A DNA stretch of 10,280 nt from Egaibacter sp046050465 (GTDB taxonomy: Bacteria > Pseudomonadota > Gammaproteobacteria > Burkholderiales > Burkholderiaceae_C): positions 1-10,280 of the forward strand of contig JBJOPS010000035.1 in the NCBI GenBank assembly GCA_046050465.1. Reading direction: 5' to 3'. The notes under the pieces were generated by a model. It was not told the origin of the DNA, ran no database searches, and worked only from the letters and a program-made list of their open reading frames with translations. The position numbers were made by a program, and so were the translations under genes. This document shows positions 6,284 through 10,280 of the stretch, one piece after another (positions within the stretch are counted from its first letter, which is position 1; the number at the start of each line of letters is the position of its first letter).

Positions 6284-6300
6284 CGGCGCGACAGATGAAC

Positions 6301-6340
6301 AATTTGGGTTCGATAGATTTGGTTAAACAGATTCGGTTAA
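6301..6340 (+). repeat. Phased short direct repeats before coxB
   Basis: AGATTTGGTTAA (6315-6326) and AGATTCGGTTAA (6329-6340) are 12-bp direct repeats with one mismatch, 14 bp apart. A poorer third copy, AATTTGGGTT (6301-6310), sits 15 bp before the first. They fill most of the 80-bp spacer between the DUF2244 gene and coxB. They might bind a regulator or an RNA-binding protein, or be chance; no clear promoter is seen in this spacer. Confidence 0.4.
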
Positions 6341-6363
6341 TTTGAGGCATTGAAGAAGTGAAC

Positions 6364-7551
6364 ATGATCAAGAGCATTTCAAACCATCTGGCTCGCATGC
6401 TGCTGGCAGCGGGCGTCTGGGGCAGCACGGTGGCGTTTACCGCGGCACATGCAACGGGTGATTTGCCCGGCGGCCCCGCTGTCAATCAGTTAAATCTTCA
6501 CCCCGCCGTGACCAAAATTGCCGAAGAGCAGGCCTGGTTGCACTGGTTCATGCTCATTGTCTGCACGGTTATTTTCTTTGCGGTTTTCGGTGTGATGTTT
6601 TATTCCATCTGGAAGCACCGCAAGTCGGTGGGTTACAAGCCGGCTACCTTTCACGAGTCGGTAACAGTCGAAATTGTCTGGACCATTGTTCCGTTCGTCA
6701 TCGTGATCCTGATGGCGTTGCCAGCCACCAAGGTGATTGTTGCCATGAAGGACACCACCAATGCTGACCTGACCATCAAGGCCACAGGCATGCAGTGGAA
6801 GTGGGGCTATGACTACATTAAAGGTGAAGGTGAAGGTATCGGCTTTACTTCGACGCTGGACAGTTCACACCGCGCCATGTCCGATGCGGGCGGTCCGAAG
6901 GCTGGCGAAGTCGTTGACAACTATCTCCTCAAGGTTGACAACGCTCTGGTGGTGCCGGTGGACAAAAAGGTGCGCATCATCACGACCGCTACCGATGTGA
7001 TCCATGCTTTCATGGTGCCGTCATTTGGTATCAAGCAGGATGCCATTCCAGGTTTTGTGCGCGACACCTGGTTCCGGGCCGAAAAAGTGGGTGACTATTA
7101 CGGTCAATGCGCCGAGTTGTGCGGGAAAGAGCACGCTTACATGCCTATCCATGTGAAGGTCGTTTCTGCTGAAGATTATTCGAAGTGGGTCGATGGCGAA
7201 AAGAAAAAACTGGCTGCCAAGGCAGATGATCCATCCAAAGTCTGGGCACTGGATGACATCGTCAAGCGTGGTGAAAAGGTTTACGCTGCCAATTGCGCGG
7301 CTTGCCACCAAACCAACGGCAAGGGTGCTGGTCCCATCAAAGCACTGGACGGGGCGGCCGTGGTGCTCGATGCCGACAAGGCGAAGCAGATTTCCGTATT
7401 GCTTAACGGGCAAAACAACGGCGCCATGCCGGCCTGGAAGCAGTTGAGTGATACCGAGATCGCTGCGGTCATCACCTATACCAAGAACAACTGGTCCAAC
7501 AAGACGGGCCAAATCGTGCAGCCAGCTGAAATTGTGGCCGCCCGCAAATAG
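6364..7551 (+). CDS. coxB: Cytochrome c oxidase subunit II, caa3-type with fused cytochrome c domain
   Basis: CoxB (CtaC) receives electrons from cytochrome c at the CuA centre on the periplasmic side and passes them to CoxA. Seen in the 395-aa product: signal peptide with likely cleavage after AHA (residue 30), two membrane helices at about 58-81 and 103-122, then the cupredoxin domain with CuA ligands H214, C249, C253, H257 and M260 in CAELCGKEHAYM, at the same spacings as bovine and Paracoccus subunit II. A C-terminal cytochrome c domain has the heme site CAACH (311-315) and a likely axial Met M355 in GAMPAW. The fusion defines a caa3-type enzyme and makes it longer than plain subunit II. 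ATG at 6364 is preferred, with AGAAG upstream; a GTG at 6358 would add two residues. Upstream is the DUF2244 gene, downstream coxA after 78 nt. Confidence 0.97.
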   Translation: MIKSISNHLARMLLAAGVWGSTVAFTAAHATGDLPGGPAVNQLNLHPAVTKIAEEQAWLHWFMLIVCTVIFFAVFGVMFYSIWKHRKSVGYKPATFHESVTVEIVWTIVPFVIVILMALPATKVIVAMKDTTNADLTIKATGMQWKWGYDYIKGEGEGIGFTSTLDSSHRAMSDAGGPKAGEVVDNYLLKVDNALVVPVDKKVRIITTATDVIHAFMVPSFGIKQDAIPGFVRDTWFRAEKVGDYYGQCAELCGKEHAYMPIHVKVVSAEDYSKWVDGEKKKLAAKADDPSKVWALDDIVKRGEKVYAANCAACHQTNGKGAGPIKALDGAAVVLDADKAKQISVLLNGQNNGAMPAWKQLSDTEIAAVITYTKNNWSNKTGQIVQPAEIVAARK

Positions 7552-7553
7552 TC

Positions 7554-7590
7554 AGCCTTGAGGTAAAGCTTTTGACGATCCTCAAGAGCT
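7554..7590 (+). other. Hairpin in the coxB-coxA spacer
   Basis: AGCCTTGAGG (7554-7563) pairs with CCTCAAGAGCT (7580-7590), giving a 7-bp perfect stem extended by three pairs after a bulged A, with a 16-nt loop. No T tract follows, so it is not a standard terminator. It lies between the coxB stop and the coxA ribosome site and could affect mRNA processing or stability, allowing different levels of the two subunits. Confidence 0.45.
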
Positions 7591-7629
7591 TTCAGAGCCA
7601 GTTTAGAGAATTGAGATAAGGAAATCACG

Positions 7630-9249
7630 ATGAGCGCCGTTTTAGACCAGCACGACCACGCCCATGACGACCACCATGACCACGCCCCCACGGGCTGGCG
7701 GCGGTGGGTGTATGCCACCAATCACAAGGATATTGGTACGCTTTACCTGTTGTTCAGTTTCACCATGCTGATGGTCGGTGGGGTTCTGGCGCTGCTGATT
7801 CGGGCCGAACTGTTCCAGCCGGGGCTGCAACTCGTAAATCCCGAGCTGTTTAACCAGCTCACCACCATGCATGGCCTGATCATGGTGTTTGGCGCCATCA
7901 TGCCGGGCTTCGTCGGCTTTGCGAACTGGATGATTCCCCTGCAAATTGGCGCAGCCGACATGGCCTTTGCCCGCATGAATAATTTCAGTTTCTGGTTGAT
8001 GGTTCCTGCCGGACTGATACTGGTCGGTTCGTTCTTCATGCCTGGGGGCGCCCCTGCTGCCGGATGGACGCTGTACGCACCCCTGACCCTGCAAATGGGC
8101 CCCTCCATGGATGCCGGTATTTTTGCCATGCACATCCTTGGAGCCTCTTCCATCATGGGTTCGATCAATATCATCGTGACCATCCTCAACATGCGTGCAC
8201 CAGGCATGACGTTGATGAAGATGCCAATGTTCTGCTGGACCTGGCTGATCACAGCCTACCTTCTGATTGCCGTAATGCCCGTGCTGGCTGGCGCCATCAC
8301 CATGACTTTGACGGACCGCCACTTTGGCACCAGCTTCTTCAACCCGGCTGGTGGTGGAGACCCGGTGATGTACCAGCACATTTTCTGGTTTTTCGGTCAT
8401 CCCGAGGTGTACATCATGATCTTGCCGGCGTTTGGCATCGTCAGTCAGATCGTGCCAGCATTCTCCCGCAAGAAGCTGTTTGGTTACGCCTCCATGGTCT
8501 ACGCTACCTCGTCGATTGCCATTCTGTCTTTCATCGTGTGGGCACACCACATGTTCACTACCGGGATGCCAGTCACTGGCCAGTTGTTTTTCATGTACGC
8601 CACCATGTTGATTGCGGTGCCAACGGCGGTGAAGATTTTTAACTGGATTGCAACCATGTGGCAGGGCTCCATGACCTTTGAGACGCCGATGTTATTTGCG
8701 GTGGGCTTTATCTTTGTGTTCACGATGGGTGGCTTCACCGGTCTGATTCTGGCGGTAGCGCCGATTGATATCCAGATCCAGGATACCTATTACGTAGTGG
8801 CTCACTTCCACTATGTACTGGTGGCGGGCTCCCTGTATGCCATGTTCGCAGGCTACTACTATTGGAGCCCTAAGTGGACTGGCGTGATGTACAGCGAAAC
8901 TCGCGGCAAGATTCACTTCTGGTGGTCCCTGATTGCGTTCAATATTACCTTCTTCCCAATGCACTTTCTGGGGCTTGCCGGAATGCCGCGCCGCTACGCC
9001 GACTACCCCATGCAGTTTGCTGATTTCAATGCAATCGCCTCTGTTGGAGCGTTTGCTTTCGGTGTGGCTCAGGTTTACTTCTTCGTATGCATCGTTTTGC
9101 CGACCATGATGGGCAAGGGCGAGAAAGCTTCGCAGAAGCCTTGGGAAGCCGCAGAAGGCCTGGAGTGGGAAGTGCCTTCGCCCGCACCGTTCCATACGTT
9201 TGAGACGCCCCCCAAACTGGACGCGACCGCGACCAGAGTTATTGGCTGA
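7630..9249 (+). CDS. coxA: Cytochrome c oxidase subunit I (aa3-type, A1 heme-copper oxidase)
   Basis: CoxA (CtaD) is the catalytic subunit: it reduces O2 to water at the heme a3-CuB centre and pumps protons across the inner membrane. Seen in the 539-aa, roughly 12-helix product: heme a ligands H81 (TTMHGLIMVF) and H394, heme a3 ligand H392 (HFHYVL), CuB ligands H257, H306 and H307, and the crosslinked Tyr Y261 in GHPEVY. E259 in that motif and D110 (GAADMAFARMNNFSFW) mark the D-channel of A1-type enzymes, and K335 the K-channel. The first 22 residues are rich in His and Asp (DQHDHAHDDHHDHAP). The start has AAGGA 7 nt upstream. It lies within the cox operon between coxB and the small assembly gene, and all catalytic residues are intact. 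Confidence 0.98.
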   Translation: MSAVLDQHDHAHDDHHDHAPTGWRRWVYATNHKDIGTLYLLFSFTMLMVGGVLALLIRAELFQPGLQLVNPELFNQLTTMHGLIMVFGAIMPGFVGFANWMIPLQIGAADMAFARMNNFSFWLMVPAGLILVGSFFMPGGAPAAGWTLYAPLTLQMGPSMDAGIFAMHILGASSIMGSINIIVTILNMRAPGMTLMKMPMFCWTWLITAYLLIAVMPVLAGAITMTLTDRHFGTSFFNPAGGGDPVMYQHIFWFFGHPEVYIMILPAFGIVSQIVPAFSRKKLFGYASMVYATSSIAILSFIVWAHHMFTTGMPVTGQLFFMYATMLIAVPTAVKIFNWIATMWQGSMTFETPMLFAVGFIFVFTMGGFTGLILAVAPIDIQIQDTYYVVAHFHYVLVAGSLYAMFAGYYYWSPKWTGVMYSETRGKIHFWWSLIAFNITFFPMHFLGLAGMPRRYADYPMQFADFNAIASVGAFAFGVAQVYFFVCIVLPTMMGKGEKASQKPWEAAEGLEWEVPSPAPFHTFETPPKLDATATRVIG

Positions 9250-9275
9250 TTGCGGTACAAAGCATTTCTTGAATC

Positions 9276-9386
9276 ATGACTCCTGAGCAAAAAAAGGCCA
9301 ACATCAAGACCGGGTTGATACTCGCGTCCATTGCGCTGGTCTTTTTCATCGGCTTTATGGTCAAGATGATTGTGCTGGGTAAATAA
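9276..9386 (+). CDS. Cytochrome oxidase small assembly protein (36 aa, single membrane helix)
   Basis: A 36-residue ORF, MTPEQKKANIKTGLILASIA then LVFFIGFMVKMIVLGK. It has a short charged N-terminus and one membrane helix at about 13-34, with lysines on both sides. It begins 26 nt after coxA and ends 3 nt before ctaG, filling the space exactly as a gene would. I recall a family in Burkholderiales named cytochrome oxidase small assembly protein at this same place; the name rests on position rather than known biochemistry. A role in assembling or stabilising the oxidase is likely. No strong ribosome site is visible, so it may be translated by coupling with coxA. Being so short, it is easily missed by gene finders. 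Confidence 0.8.
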   Translation: MTPEQKKANIKTGLILASIALVFFIGFMVKMIVLGK

Positions 9387-9389
9387 GCC

Positions 9390-9992
9390 ATGAACCTGCG
9401 TCGCGAAAATGTCAGGATGGTTGGGAAACTGGCTGTGGTTGCTGTGGGCATGTTTGCCTTTGGCTATGCACTGGTGCCCATCTACAAGGCAATTTGCGAA
9501 ATGACCGGTATCAATATCCTCGCTCTGGGCGAGAAAGATATTCCGGGCGCCAAGGCCAAGCTGGCTGCCAATACGCAAGTGGATACCTCGCGCACCATCA
9601 CGGTAGAGTTTGACGCTAACGCCCGCGGCCCCTGGGATTTCAAGCCAGCCCAACGGTCGGTTCAAGTGCATCCAGGCGAGTTAGCCACGGTGATGTACGA
9701 ATTTCAGAACATTCAGAATCGGCGGATGTCCGCGCAGGCAATCCCCAGTTACGCGCCTCAGCAGGCCAGTACCCACTTCAACAAGGTTGAGTGTTTTTGC
9801 TTCAATCAGTACACACTGGAGCCTGGAGAAAAGAAAACGTGGCCAGTAGCTTTCATCATTGATCCCAAGCTGTCCAAAGACGTCAAGACGATTACTTTGT
9901 CGTACACCTTTTTTGAAGTCGGGGGGGAAACTCCTGCAGCACCGGTCGCAGCAGCCACCGGAATCATCAAGGTCAGCGGGGTGGGCTCATGA
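9390..9992 (+). CDS. ctaG: Cytochrome c oxidase assembly protein CtaG/Cox11 (copper delivery to CuB)
   Basis: CtaG/Cox11 is a membrane-anchored copper chaperone that inserts CuB into subunit I. Seen in the 200-aa product: one N-terminal membrane helix (about 12-30), followed by the conserved Cys of YKAICEMTG (C36), then a periplasmic immunoglobulin-like domain with the copper-binding motif ECFCFNQ (C135 and C137) and the block LEPGEKKTWPVAFIIDP. Length is normal. It starts 3 nt after the small assembly gene's stop and its own stop overlaps the next start as ATGA, so the three genes are tightly coupled. All key cysteines are present. Confidence 0.96.
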   Translation: MNLRRENVRMVGKLAVVAVGMFAFGYALVPIYKAICEMTGINILALGEKDIPGAKAKLAANTQVDTSRTITVEFDANARGPWDFKPAQRSVQVHPGELATVMYEFQNIQNRRMSAQAIPSYAPQQASTHFNKVECFCFNQYTLEPGEKKTWPVAFIIDPKLSKDVKTITLSYTFFEVGGETPAAPVAAATGIIKVSGVGS

Positions 9993-10210
9993 TTGACGGC
10001 ACAGAAGGCGCTGGCAAAGTCGGCAACGGCTCCTTTTTCCGCAGTGTGAAGATGGTTGCATGGTCTTTTCTGGGTATTCGCAAAAATAGTGAATATCAGG
10101 AAGACCTGGCAAAAGTTAACCCATTGCACGTAATGGTGGTGGGGGTTGGCGCGGCGCTGATGCTGGTGGTCGGCCTGATTGTTTTGGTGAACTGGGTTGT
10201 GGCTAAATAA
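9989..10210 (+). CDS. DUF2970 family small membrane protein
   Basis: A 73-aa protein of the DUF2970 family, of unknown function. Seen: FFRSVKMVAWSFLGIRKNSE (16-35), the typical opening of the family, then EDLAKVNPLHVMVVGVGAAL and a single C-terminal membrane helix at about 47-70 ending VNWVVAK. The N-terminus is probably cytoplasmic. The start overlaps the ctaG stop (ATGA), and coxC begins 53 nt later, so it is part of the cox operon. Its place between the copper chaperone and subunit III suggests an accessory role in the oxidase; nothing in the sequence shows which. Confidence 0.88.
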   Translation: MIDGTEGAGKVGNGSFFRSVKMVAWSFLGIRKNSEYQEDLAKVNPLHVMVVGVGAALMLVVGLIVLVNWVVAK

Positions 10211-10263
10211 GCTCAAATCGCAGTCAAAATTGATTGAAGAGAACTGGAAGGAATGGAACTGAA

Positions 10264-10280
10264 ATGAGTTCAACAACACA
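10264..10280 (+). CDS. coxC: Cytochrome c oxidase subunit III, first codons only (cut by window end)
   Basis: ATG at 10264 begins MSSTT before the window ends. AAGGAA lies 10 nt upstream. Subunit III genes in related bacteria follow ctaG and DUF2970 and often start with Met-Ser-Ser/Ala-Thr, so coxC is the expected gene. The identification is almost wholly from context because only five residues can be read. Confidence 0.65.

Noticed and set aside
7642..8550. 302-codon open frame on the - strand opposite coxA
   Set aside because: Its product is rich in His, Gln and Asp with no recognisable domain, as expected from the antisense of a highly conserved gene; coxA on the + strand has every catalytic residue.
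9806..10279. 157-codon frame on the - strand opposite ctaG and DUF2970
   Set aside because: It lies opposite two recognised genes and shows no domain or ribosome site.
1..10280. CRISPR array, tRNA, rRNA, transposase, integrase or attachment site
   Set aside because: I looked for regular spaced repeats, cloverleaf-like stretches and transposase motifs and found none; this looks like conserved housekeeping DNA.

Overview
The window looks like a core chromosomal segment of a betaproteobacterium, most likely Burkholderiales, family Comamonadaceae (Rhodoferax/Polaromonas/Acidovorax type). This rests on protein family resemblance and gene order recalled from memory, not on a search: a DUF2244 gene, a caa3-type coxB, coxA with a His-rich N-terminus, a 36-aa 'cytochrome oxidase small assembly protein', ctaG, DUF2970 and coxC in a row; a ComF/TrmL pair diverging from a BioC-like methyltransferase; and a GCTAT/ATAGC-type short repeat.

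Layout. (1) 1-2187: one large + strand gene for a SulP-family membrane transporter with cytoplasmic STAS and cyclic-nucleotide-binding domains; its 5' end may lie outside the window. (2) 2313-3391: a + strand pair, an orphan ParA/MinD-type ATPase followed 5 nt later by a MaoC/NodN-type hot-dog hydratase. (3) 3392-3475: a short convergent spacer with a possible terminator hairpin and a dispersed-type repeat that supplies the end of trmL. (4) 3476-4685, - strand: comF then trmL, probably one transcript. (5) 4725-5636, + strand: a BioC-like methyltransferase with a degenerate SAM-binding motif, divergent from comF across only 39 nt. (6) 5637-5806: a regulatory region with an FNR/CRP-like site, a -10 box and a 12-bp palindrome. 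(7) 5807-10280: DUF2244 gene, coxB, coxA, small assembly protein, ctaG, DUF2970 gene, and the first codons of coxC, cut by the window end.

The right half is an aerobic terminal oxidase operon. CoxB takes electrons through its fused cytochrome c domain and CuA centre; CoxA carries heme a, heme a3 and CuB and pumps protons; CtaG delivers copper to CuB; the small membrane proteins probably help assembly or stability. The FNR/CRP-like site in front of the cluster fits oxygen- or carbon-dependent control, but this is inferred from sequence alone. There is no gene-free stretch over 300 bases, no RNA gene, no insertion sequence and no CRISPR array. I found no convincing wholly new system; the most worthwhile points are regulatory DNA elements, the degenerate BioC-like enzyme, the nucleotide-gated-looking SulP protein and the tiny conserved-looking cox proteins.
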